Assembly: GCA_007922195.1 (NCBI GenBank)
Contig: ML681963.1
Coordinates: 134,767,512 to 134,831,511 of the forward strand
Reading direction: 5' to 3'
DNA length: 64,000 nt
Source: Podocnemis expansa
Taxonomy: Eukaryota > Chordata > Testudines > Podocnemididae
Numbering within the stretch: position 1 is the first letter of the stretch; the number at the start of each line of letters is the position of its first letter. Both the position numbers and the translations under genes were made by a program. A model generated the notes under the pieces. It had not been told where the DNA came from. It was given only the letters and a program-made list of their open reading frames with translations, and made no database searches. Shown piece by piece: positions 51,112-59,143 of the stretch.

Positions 51112-51282
51112 CGGAGGTCTCAAACACCACATGCAGCCCTTAAAGCTATTTCCTGCGGCCCAAAATGACACAATCGTTACCAATATTTGCAATACCGTAT
51201 GGAAAGGTTTCAGTGATGCGGCCCTCGGGCTACCGTACTAATCCTCATGCAGCCTCGTGGTGATTTGAGTTTGAGACCCCTG
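51112..51282. mobile_element. hAT-type MITE (GGTCTCAAAC family), complete
   Basis: Perfect 8-bp duplication GTTTAGAC at 51104-51111 and 51283-51290. Termini are CGGAGGTCTCAAAC and GTTTGAGACCCCTG. 171 bp, non-coding. Confidence 0.93.
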
Positions 51283-51436
51283 GTTTAGACCAATTACTAC
51301 TACTTAGCCTTGAAAATTTAAATTGGTTGGTTTGGGAGGGAGAAAGAGGGGAAGTTTAAAGGAGCCTGCTTAATGTTAACAAAATTTGCATTCCTTGATA
51401 ATTGAACACATTGACATTTTAAGCAAATAATATATA

Positions 51437-51878
51437 TACTTGCATATAAGCTGATTTTTCTGCCCAAAAATTGCCTTTAAAACAGGCACTCAGTTTATAC
51501 ATGAGTCAATACAGCTGACAGCCCTGCGCCCAGAAGTTTTAAGTCTCCAGCCTGGAACATGCACTGGTCACACCCCAGGATGGAGACCCAGCACGTGGAC
51601 AGAGTTAAAGTAAGGAGCAGGACCCCGGCGTCTGGTGCAGCCAGGTAAGGGCGCCTGTGGGAGCCAGTGTAAAGCAGCGGCAGGGATTGGGGGGTGTCAG
51701 GGGAAATTCGGCAGCAGGGGTTGGGGGGTTTGGGAGGGTGTCAGGAACTCCAGGGGAAGCCAGCAGTGCAGGGTGGAGGGGGTTAGGGGCCGAGGCCGTG
51801 GGTGGACCTCAGCTTATACATGGGTCACCCAATTTTTACTATATTTGGGGCTCAGAATTGGCAGTTAGCTTATGCTGT
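51437..51878. mobile_element. Probable inverted-repeat element (TATAAGCTGATTTTTC family)
   Basis: Left TACTTGCATATAAGCTGATT and the complement of the right end (TACCTACAGCATAAGCTAAC) are partly matched. Internal CAGTTTATACATGAGTCAAT and CAGCTTATACATGGGTCACC are also mutually related. The GC-rich centre (51590-51800) has G-runs. A mariner-type element is possible. Confidence 0.5.
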
Positions 51879-52644
51879 AGGTACATTAAAAGGCTTGAAA
51901 GACTGCATTAAACGCAATGTTTTAAAACAGATACTAAAAGAAAAGACCCTTTCCAATTATTTTCCATTCTAAAAGGGCTCCTAAGTGTGACTGTTAATTA
52001 TGTTTTCAATTAAACAATATCACAGAGGAAAGAGAAGAAAAATTTAAGTGTTTCCATATACTTCAGTAATTGCTCAATCACAAATAAGAGTTCAGTTACT
52101 GATACTGCAATATCAAGTATTTAAACAAACAAACAAAAAAAGGACCCACTTTTCAAGAAAGAATATATTCCACCATTTGCTTGTGTTTATTTCTACTTAT
52201 GGACTAATTTTAATCGATTAAATAAGAAAGAAAAAAAAACTCTAAAACCAGAAAAACATAATGCAATCTTAAAACCAATAGTAAAAAGGAGGTAGCCATA
52301 GAATTGCCCCATCTGGAAACAGACTTCCCTTTTGAAAACAAAACTCAGTTATACATATCTGTAACAGAATGTAGAACTGTCAAAGCTTCTAAATAATGCA
52401 GAAGCAACTTGGGGTCCTTTTTTAAAAGTCACTGTCACCATGTGAAGCCTTCAGATTGAGTGCATTTTTTCCATAGTAAACTGATCATGGATAGAGTTAA
52501 ACAGTAATGTTTTTCCTTATTTTTGAACCAAAGTATTCCCTTCTATCACAATCATGTTATCTTTTTAATCTTGAATTAATTTTCTATTACACATTCAGGT
52601 ATTACTAGAGTTATCACCATGTTGTTGCATAGCATCAAATACCT
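51879..52644. other. Intronic sequence, nothing recognised
   Basis: No supported element. Confidence 0.5.
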
Positions 52645-52854
52645 CAGGGTGGCCAAACTGTGACTAGTGAGCCACATGCAGCTGTTTTACCATTAAAGTG
52701 AGGTTTGCTGAACCCCATATTCTTCCCCAATCCCCATTCTCCAGCTATTAGTGATGGAAAGCTCAAAATTTCAGCCTTGCAGCAAGGTGAGGGGAGCTAG
52801 AAGATTCTATCCAGCAGAGAAGAGTCTCGGGGCCAGTAAGTTTGGCTGCCCCTG
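52645..52854. mobile_element. hAT-type MITE (GGCCAAACTG family)
   Basis: Termini CAGGGTGGCCAAACTG and AGTTTGGCTGCCCCTG are inverted repeats. Same family as 58077-58582. The flanking octamers agree at only five of eight. Confidence 0.8.
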
Positions 52855-54084
52855 TAATATATACTGCAGTGAACTAACGTAGAAGTGTTTGAATGGTTGT
52901 GAAGTGCATACAATCATTAAATATAAAGAGTAAAGCATATATTTTTCTCCTAAATTATTTCAAATGCCAACAGAGAATAACACCACCCAAAGTAAATGAA
53001 ACTTTCAGAGATGAGTCACTGATAACAAGATGCCTTGGGAAGACTTTAAATATGTTCCTTTATGAAGTCAACACTTAAAAAATTAGCAGTCTATTCAAGG
53101 AAATCAGCATGGGAAACTAAACTACAAAGGAGAGAAATAACATGTTTGAAGGAGAAAAGGGATGGAAATAAAATGTAGCATATCAAAATAGAGGTATGAA
53201 TAAACTATGAACTTAGAGGAGTTTCCTTGAACTGAAACTCAAAATAAGGTTCATAACTTTCTAGGTGCCATGACAGTCTGCACAGGAAAAGTGAAAAGAA
53301 TCCCTCTTCATGCAAGGGCAACCTAAAAACACTGATTACGTCTCTTCCCCTACACCATAACAGATTCAGAATGGCACCAGCTCCTAAAGATCTCTCTACT
53401 TTAACACAAGGAAGCTCACTTCACAGACAGAAGGACAGAAAATAAAACTCCTGCTTTATCTAAGTTTGTTTCAAGGGATACCAACACACCAACTACTCAA
53501 TTCCCTAAAACACTTTACAGAATGCAAATGACTAGGACCTCTTGTAAATATCAAATCTAAGCACCTGATTTCAAAGGTCATGCTGCACAAGTGAAATGAC
53601 AATTGGTTGTCTGGAAACACTCCAAAACCAATCCAACCACCATGAAAGCCATAGGATATGCAAAGTGACAGTCATCTCCTTGAAATTACCTAGCTTAAGA
53701 GGCAATCATTTTTCTGTAGACAACTCCCATTACAAGCTATTTAATTGAAACATGAGCCCAGAAACATGCATCTTTAAAATCCAAGCTAACATGCCACAGG
53801 AGATGGAATGTATACCAGGCATATGTCCTCAGAAGTTTCCAAAGGACTCCATTTATGGGCTGAGATCTTGATTCATCTCCTACGAGGTATGAAGCCATAC
53901 TGTGGCTTTGGGTCATCAATCTCTCAGGATTTCATTTCTGCTGCATGCTGTAAGTGTATAGTATTTTCAAGTATAGTGAAGTGTGTAATATCCATGGAAT
54001 CTTCTTAATTTTCAAAAACTCCTCGACTATCTTATTTGCGCAGCCCAACACAGGAATTTGATCACTTATTTTTAAATAGGCCTA
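52855..54084. other. Intronic sequence, nothing recognised
   Basis: No supported element. Confidence 0.5.
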
Positions 54085-54092
54085 CTTCCTGA

Positions 54093-54270
54093 TGGGGCCG
54101 TAACTATGGCGGGGCCAATGGGGCTTTGCCCTGGGCGCACCAGAGTGGCTCAATGGAGCTGCTCTATGAAAGGGCGCATTTCGCAGTGCTGGGCCCAAAC
54201 GCTGTTAACGGCAAGGGGCTCATTCCAATAGGAATGCACCCCGGCACAAGACTGCCACGTTACGGCTCTG
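54093..54270. mobile_element. hAT-type MITE (GGGCCGTAAC family), complete
   Basis: Perfect 8-bp duplication CTTCCTGA at 54085-54092 and 54271-54278. Left TGGGGCCGTAAC and the complement of the right end (CAGAGCCGTAAC) match at nine of twelve positions. 178 bp. Confidence 0.92.
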
Positions 54271-54369
54271 CTTCCTGAATATTTGGAGCAAATGATCGGT
54301 AACACTGCAGTGGCCTTCAAAAAGGATCACGTTTTCTGAACTGACATTTCTCCTCTCCAAGGTCTAAGA

Positions 54370-55438
54370 CAGTGGTTCCCAACCTGTGGCCTGGGGACCT
54401 CTGGGAGTCTGCAGAGTTATTGCAAGGGGTCTGTGAATATCCAGCCCCAGCTGCTGCCGGCCAGCAATTCATGTTGGAGAGGGCTCTAAAACTCGGGCGT
54501 TGAGGATACTAATCCAGCCCACAGAGCTGCTGCCTGAGCTGTGCCTGGAAGCTATCTGCATCCGCAAACTGCAAAGACAGGGTCCCCTCACAGCAGGGCT
54601 AGGCATGCTTCTGACTCACTCACGTGATCCGAGTCACAGCTCAGGGGAATAAAGGAAGCACTCCAGCCAATCCCGGCTCAGCTCTGCTGTGGTCTACCAA
54701 CCAATCAGAGCCTCAATCACAGCAGGCTGGGCTGGCTCCAGGGAGCCACTGCACTGCCCTGTTCACTGTCAGTCAGTCAGCATGCTAATTTGATTGACAG
54801 CACATTACACGAATCACAAAAAGGAAAAAGTGGCACACAAGAACAAGCCAATCAAAGGCCAGCTGAGACTGAGCCAACCAAAGGCTAGCATTCTGAATGA
54901 CTGACAGTGAGTGGGAGGGGGGAAAGGCAGGAGCCCAGCCTGGCTGCCTGTGACTGAGACTGATGTTTTTGCCTGACACAAGGAGGTAGGAAAAGTGGAA
55001 AGGGAGGGGGGCTGCCTGGGAGTCAGTGTGGGGAAGCGTGACCCACAGGGTAGGGTAAAGGAAAAGTGTGGGCAAGCCTGCAGGGTTGAGGAGGGGGAAA
55101 GTGTGCCAATGCTGCTCCAAACATGGAAAGGGTAAGGGCTGGGGAGCCGACGTGGCACCATGGCCCGCAACAGGCGTACTGCCTTCCACTGGGGCCCCCC
55201 ACATTCTATGAGTTTGACACCTCTGCTCTAAATGAACTGCATTTGTCTGCTCTGAGCAGTCTGACTGTGGATATGTCCCCACCATTTAGCAGCAAGCAGG
55301 GGCCAGGTCCTCCACTGCCTTACTGCAGCACCACTGCCTAAAGTCAGTCCCCAATAACAACTATTATCATTTGGGGGATCCATGAAATTTTCTGACACTA
55401 AAACGAGGCCTCTTACTGAAAAAGGCTGGGAACTACTG
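54370..55438. mobile_element. hAT-type element (CAGTGGTTCCCAACC family) with possible internal insertion
   Basis: Flanking octamers GTCTAAGA (54362-54369) and GTCTAAGG (55439-55446) differ at one position. Termini CAGTGGTTCCCAACC and GGCTGGGAACTACTG. 1069 bp without transposase. GAGTTTGACACCTCTGCTC near 55207-55226 looks like the right end of a GGTCTCAAAC-family MITE, suggesting a nested element. The interior is rich in CCAATCA/AGCC words. Confidence 0.85.
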
Positions 55439-55767
55439 GTCTAAGGGCTGAGGCTTTGCATCTTTCCTTAAAGTCTAAGAGGTGGAGGGCTTGTATCTTT
55501 TAGGACATAATGATCCTTCATTTTATTGCACTGCCACCACTGTTCAAGTTTATTGTTCATTTTGACATGCTCCCTCACAAACAGAGATTTTTTTTTAAAG
55601 TAAGTTAGCAATAGGGAGGAATGAATAGGGCTATGCAGTGTAGAGAAAAGAAATACAAATTCAACACAAGATAAATGTAGCTATTAATTGCAGAAGATTC
55701 ACTATGGCACCTTTGTTACTTGATTCAAGGTGACAGGCATAAGGTGCACGAAAACACAGACAAAACA

Positions 55768-55957
55768 ACATAAGTCCTGTGGCTCCTAAAAGACTAACAA
55801 ATTTCTGTGGGCATAAGCTTTTGTGGGCTCTAACCCACTTTCTCAGATGTGAGTGGGTTGGAGCCCGCGAAACCTTATGCCTGAAGAAACCTGTTAGTCT
55901 TTAAGGTGCCACCGGACTCTCACTGGTTTTGCCGCAGGCATACTAGAATGGCTACCC
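55768..55957. mobile_element. Penelope-like terminal modules, inverted pair
   Basis: GTCCTGTGGCTCCTAAAAGA, CTAACAAATTTCTGTGGGCA and TAAGCTTTTGTGGGC are mirrored by GAGCCCGCGAAACCTTATGC and CTGTTAGTCTTTAAGGTGCC. This is a different subfamily from the copies at 33022 and 57640. Confidence 0.75.
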
Positions 55958-56844
55958 ACCCCACCCCCCGGAAATACAGACAAAGTTATTCCAAGTTTGT
56001 CGTTGGATACCTTCTTCCCCTCATCATATTTATCTACACAATTATGAGTCGTGTAAAGCCACAAGAGTTCAGTTATCCACCACGTCTGCAATTTTTTTCT
56101 ATAAACCACCCAAGCCCTCAAAAGGACACCTGCACAATTTCCCCAAAGTTTTCTGCCGCGATCACATCACCCCTTTTAGAAGAGGCCAAGTGTCCTCGAG
56201 CTCTCGTCCATACTGGGAAGTTTGTAAGCGGTCAGTCACCTCCCCGGGTAGTGAAACTGAGCTTTGAAAGCCTCGTGGCAGAAACCTCCTGAGGCTACAC
56301 CTCCGTTTGTGGGGGGAAAACCCTCTTCCCTGAGTGCAAAGCCAGCGGGTTACACCGACAAGGCAGGGCAGCCTCGCCTGGGGGACCCCAGCCCTGCTTC
56401 ATTCATTGTTTTTGCAACACCCTCGGTTGCCGCGGTGCAGCCGCAAGCACGCTCCCCATTCAGCGGGAGGAGAATGAATAAAACAAAAAAAGAAAGAAAA
56501 AGCAGCCAGGCAACTTTCAGCCACCGCTCGCTACTCCGGCGCAGCACGGGCGAGCCCAACCTGCCATGTAAACACCCTCAAGGTGAGCCGATTTCCTCCT
56601 CCTCCCCCCGCAGGTGAAACCTGTTGCTTCTCCCTAGGCAACCACCACCAGAGGCAGGAGAAAGCCGGAGCCGGGACTGCCACCCTCCCTTCGCTTTGCA
56701 CTTTTCCTCGGCCGGCGCTAATCATTAACCAGGAGCCACGGCACGGGCAGAAAGCGCCCCCCCCCCACCCGCCAGAGGGAGCCGCGAACCAAGGGGCTGC
56801 CCCTGCCCCGCTTGCGCGCGGGCGGGCGGGCGCGAGACACTCAC

Positions 56845-56902
56845 TCGATGAAGTAGCTGGCGCCCTCCTCGGAGAAGCCCTCCTCCCAGCCGCGGGGCAG
56901 AT
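56845..56902 (-). CDS. PLEKHA7: PLEKHA7 coding exon 3 (first half of WW domain 2)
   Basis: Seen: 58 nt with a CTCCGCAG| acceptor preceded by a long C/T run and a strong GA|GTGAGT donor. It encodes DLPRGWEEGF followed by SEEGASYFI. Trp60 is the first Trp of a second WW domain; its second half must lie in exon 4, which I could not find in the window. Intron 2 (56903-57037) is 135 nt and GC-rich. Phases are consistent: exon 1 ends in phase 2, exon 2 in phase 1, exon 3 in phase 2. The downstream PH domain, coiled coil and proline-rich parts of PLEKHA7 are not present here and are inferred to lie left of position 1. Confidence 0.92.
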
Positions 56903-57037
56903 CTGCGGAGACGCAACAAAGGGGGGGGGGTTAGAACTCGGCGCGCGGCAGGGGTCGCGAGGCGCGGCGGGGGGAGGGGGCGGGGCTGGCGCGAGCCCCT
57001 AACGGTCGCGACCCGCCCTCGCCCGCCGGGCACCCAC

Positions 57038-57114
57038 CTGAGCGGATCATGTGGCCGGAGTTGACGGGCTCCGCCGTGCGCGGGTGCAGCCAAGTGGTGG
57101 AGCGGCTCAGGTCG
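57038..57114 (-). CDS. PLEKHA7: PLEKHA7 coding exon 2 (end of WW domain 1)
   Basis: Seen: 77 nt, entered at a CGCTAG| acceptor and left at a CAG|GTGGGT donor. The split codon joining exons 1 and 2 reads GA|C (Asp29), and the one to exon 3 reads G|AT (Asp55), so frame is kept across both junctions. The peptide contains STTWLHPRT and EPVNSGHMIRS. Trp37 lies 22 residues after Trp15 and Pro40 follows, the usual W-x22-W-xx-P layout of a complete WW domain. Residue 43 is Ala where I recall Gly (TGEP) in mammals. Intron 1 (57115-57194) is only 80 nt, close to the practical minimum for vertebrate introns. Product and location are as for exon 1. Confidence 0.93.
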
Positions 57115-57194
57115 CTAGCGGAAAAGAGGCACCTGTTAGTGGGAGCGGGGAGGGGCAGCCCCGGCCGGACCCCCCGCCCTCTCCCGCGCCTTAC

Positions 57195-57280
57195 TCGATG
57201 AAGAAAACGCGGCCGTCCCTGCAGACCCCGTAGGACCAGTGCGCAGGTAGAGTGTCCCGCCCCACCGCCACCGCCGCCAT
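57195..57280 (-). CDS. PLEKHA7: PLEKHA7 coding exon 1 (start codon, first part of WW domain 1)
   Basis: Seen: 28 codons plus two bases, beginning MAAVAVGRDTLP and continuing HWSYGVCRDGRVFFI, then a GA|GTAAGG donor. The ATG at 57280-57278 has A at -3 and G at +4, a strong start context. Trp15 is the first signature Trp of a WW domain. From memory of the family, this N terminus matches vertebrate PLEKHA7 far better than PLEKHA5, where the corresponding start differs. Known role: PLEKHA7 sits at the zonula adherens, binds p120-catenin, recruits CAMSAP3 and microtubule minus ends, and its N-terminal WW region binds PDZD11. The reading frame stays open upstream to an in-frame ATG at 57382; I chose the internal ATG by homology and context. 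The exon lies in a CpG island, which fits a housekeeping or epithelial promoter. Only the 5' end of the gene is in the window. High confidence in identity. Confidence 0.93.
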
Positions 57281-57629
57281 GTTCGCCCGCCGCGCGCACA
57301 GCCAGCCGGCCGGGGAGGGGGGTGCAGGGGAGCGGGGCCGGCCGGCCGGCGCCCAGTGCCCGGCTCGGCTCAGCAGCGCCACCGCTGCGGTTGGTAAAAG
57401 CGCAGGCAGAGAGTGTGCGAGTGTCCCTCCGCCACACGCGCCTCACCCGCCGCTCGTCCCGCCACGCGCCGCCGCCCCTCCGCGCCACTTGATTGCTGCG
57501 CCCGCGCGCGGCACCGGGGCCTGGCCCCCTCCGTCTGACTTCTCCTCAGTCACGCCTGCCCGCGCGCCCCCGGGGAGGAAGGAGCGGCGAGGTGGAGGGG
57601 ACGGATCGGAGCTGGCGGAATGGCTGGGG

Positions 57630-57639
57630 NNNNNNNNNN
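57630..57639. other. Assembly gap (10 N)
   Basis: Ten consecutive N separate the GC-rich PLEKHA7 5' region from a PLE-derived inverted repeat. The round length suggests a placeholder rather than a measured distance, so sequence of unknown length, possibly including part of the 5'UTR or core promoter, may be missing. Confidence 0.98.
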
Positions 57640-57850
57640 GCTTCCAGACTCACAGATTTATTTATCGCGTGAGCTTTTGTGGGAGAATATCCCACTTGGT
57701 CAAACACTTTGAAGAGGAACAGCATCTGGCGAAGTGGGATATTCTCCCATGAAAACTCATGTGATCAATAAGTCTGTGAGTCTTAAGTGCCACAAGACTC
57801 CTTGCTTGTTTTGCTTTACTAGACTAGCACAGCTGCCTCTTTGGAACTTG
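57640..57850. mobile_element. Penelope-like terminal modules with long hairpin, next to the gap
   Basis: Arms 57647-57697 and 57732-57782 are reverse complements over about 51 nt with some mismatches, around a 34-nt loop. The right side continues CTTAAGTGCCACAAGACTCC and CACAGCTGCCTCTTTGGAAC as in 33022-33608. The left side stops at the N run. Confidence 0.85.
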
Positions 57851-58076
57851 TTTCATGGAGTGAACCTATTGCTTAATGCAGGGCTCCTGTAGAGGACCAG
57901 GGAGGATGTAGAGGAATTGTCCCCTCAAGCCAGCAGCTTGTAGCTCTGCTGAAAGGAAGAGAGAGAATATGTAGTGGTCTTTTAGCCCCAGGGAAGGAAG
58001 ACTGTTAATGAAGCAGTTTTGCAATATTATTTTAGATTTATATAGCACTTTACATTGCCTGCTGCTTCCTATATAC

Positions 58077-58582
58077 CAGACATGGCCAAACTGCAGCTCA
58101 GGAGCCACCTGTGGCTCTTGCATGAAAAAGTGTGGTTCATGGAAGAATGTCAGCAAATCAATTTAGTAGGTAAAATGATATGGCTATATGCCTCAGTCAG
58201 GGCCGGCTCAAGGGGGTGTGGCATCCCAAGCCAAATTTTGATTTGGTGACCCCCCCCCATCTCGTTCATGGAGGTTGAAAATGGTTTTCAAAAGTGCATA
58301 AATCTCTAGCATCTGCCTGCAGAGGGATTTAAAGTGTGTTCTGCCTACATGACTTAAGCCGCAAGTTGACTAACAGTGCCTGAGCTACTAGGAAAGAGTT
58401 GAAGAGGTGGGAGCCAGCCTGATCTTCAGGGGGGGTTAGGTGCCTCTAAGAACTGTCACCTGAAGCCATGTCTGTCTCTTGCCTCACAGTAGACCCAGCC
58501 CTGGCCTCAGAGCTGCTCTTGAAGGTTTAATAAACAACTTGTGTGGCAGGGCTCTTGAGTTCCATAAGTTTGGCCACCCCCA
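58077..58582. mobile_element. hAT-type MITE (GGCCAAACTG family), host of a nested MITE
   Basis: Flanking octamers CTATATAC (58069-58076) and CTATGTAC (58583-58590) differ at one position. Termini CAGACATGGCCAAACTG and AGTTTGGCCACCCCCA. Minus its nested insert it is about 200 bp, like the 210-bp relative at 52645-52854. Confidence 0.88.
58198..58503. mobile_element. hAT-type MITE (CAGGGCCGGCTC family), nested
   Basis: Flanking octamers GCCTCAGT (58190-58197) and GCCTCAGA (58504-58511) differ at one position. Termini CAGGGCCGGCTC and GACCCAGCCCTG. Inserted in 58077-58582. Confidence 0.87.
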
Positions 58583-58673
58583 CTATGTACAACACTGTTG
58601 AAATGCAGCTGCTTTAGAGTTCAAAGGTGCACAACACCGAGGAAGGAGAAATTTTAACCAAGGATCCTGGGTA

Positions 58674-58957
58674 GAGTTACCAGATACCAAAGCATGGAAG
58701 GGAGGACAGGGCAGTACAAAAAGGGCATTGGAGGACACATGGAGAAAATGCAGTATTCATGTAATATTCTTCTGTTTTTAGGGGCCCTGGAACACTTCCC
58801 CCTAAAAATAGGGGGCTCCAGGGTGTTCCAGCATACTGTAACCCCTGTAAGTAAAAAATCAGACAAAAATCATGTATTTTTTAAATGCCTGCTGAACAGG
58901 GGATGTGAAGGTAAAAAGGAGGACATGTCTTCCTTTGGCCTGGCATTTGGTAACCAT
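58674..58957. mobile_element. Probable MITE (GTTACCAGATACC family) with embedded GGGGCCC module
   Basis: Left AGAGTTACCAGATACCAAAG and the complement of the right end (ATGGTTACCAAATGCCAGGC) match imperfectly. At 58775-58845 it contains TTTTTAGGGGCCCTGGAACA and CCTAAAAATAGGGGGCTCC, related to the MITEs at 31515 and 40019. Confidence 0.55.
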
Positions 58958-59143
58958 TTGGTTCTCCAGCCCAGGGAAGAAAGGAAGATTGTTAATGAAG
59001 CAGTTTTGCAATAATATTTTACATACATATAGCACCTTTCATTGCCCACTACTTCATATATAAAACATTGTTGAAATGCAACTCCTTTAGAGTTCAACAG
59101 TATACAGCACTGAGGAAGGAGAAATTTTAACCAAGGACCTGGG

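Larger units (their letters stand above)
1..56844 (-). other. PLEKHA7: Putative PLEKHA7 intron 3 (partial, at least 56.8 kb)
   Basis: The exon 3 donor at 56844 is strong, and no exon continuing the second WW domain (expected to start near HNQQTT with a following HPVTG) was recognised on the minus strand down to position 1. I therefore read the whole left part of the window as one intron with its acceptor outside the window. It is AT-rich, all protein-like reading frames in it are transposon remnants, and it holds the mobile elements listed separately. A short conserved exon could have escaped reading by eye. Confidence 0.6.
56130..57629 (-). promoter_or_regulatory. CpG island covering the PLEKHA7 promoter, 5'UTR and exons 1-3
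   Basis: Base composition changes abruptly from AT-rich to very GC- and CpG-rich at about 56130 and stays so up to the N gap. No TATA box is visible upstream of the ATG at 57280. GC-box-like runs occur, for example GGGGCGGGGC near 56978 inside intron 2 and CCCGCCCC near 57259. The transcription start is expected between 57281 and the gap on the minus strand, but its exact position cannot be read. The island also contains homopolymer C/G runs at about 56757-56767 and 56922-56932. The right edge is lost in the assembly gap. Confidence 0.8.
57984..59143. repeat. Tandem direct duplication with later MITE insertions
   Basis: Copy 1 is 57984-58076 plus 58591-58671; copy 2 is 58968-59143. Shared words in order: GTTAATGAAGCAGTTTTGCA, TATAGCAC, TTGAAATGCA, TTTAGAGTTCAA and GAGGAAGGAGAAATTTTAAC plus CAAGGA. 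Copy 1 is interrupted by the MITE 58077-58582 where copy 2 is continuous. Between the copies lies another inverted-repeat element (about 58674-58957). Confidence 0.82.

Noticed and set aside
54785..55285. 166-codon minus-strand frame
   Set aside because: It falls inside the hAT-type element 54370-55438, shows no recognisable domain, and has no splice or promoter support.
1..56844. PLEKHA7 exon 4 (second half of WW domain 2)
   Set aside because: I looked for the complement of the expected HNQQTT / HPVTGQF coding words and saw none. Absence by eye is not proof; a translated search is needed.
56583..57488. Long open frames on both strands of the CpG island (122-185 codons)
   Set aside because: GC-rich DNA has few stops. 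They overlap the PLEKHA7 exons in other frames or include introns, and show no domain.
57252..57752. 166-codon plus-strand open frame across the N gap
   Set aside because: It runs through ten undefined bases, is antisense to the PLEKHA7 exons, and owes its length to CpG-island composition plus a PLE repeat.
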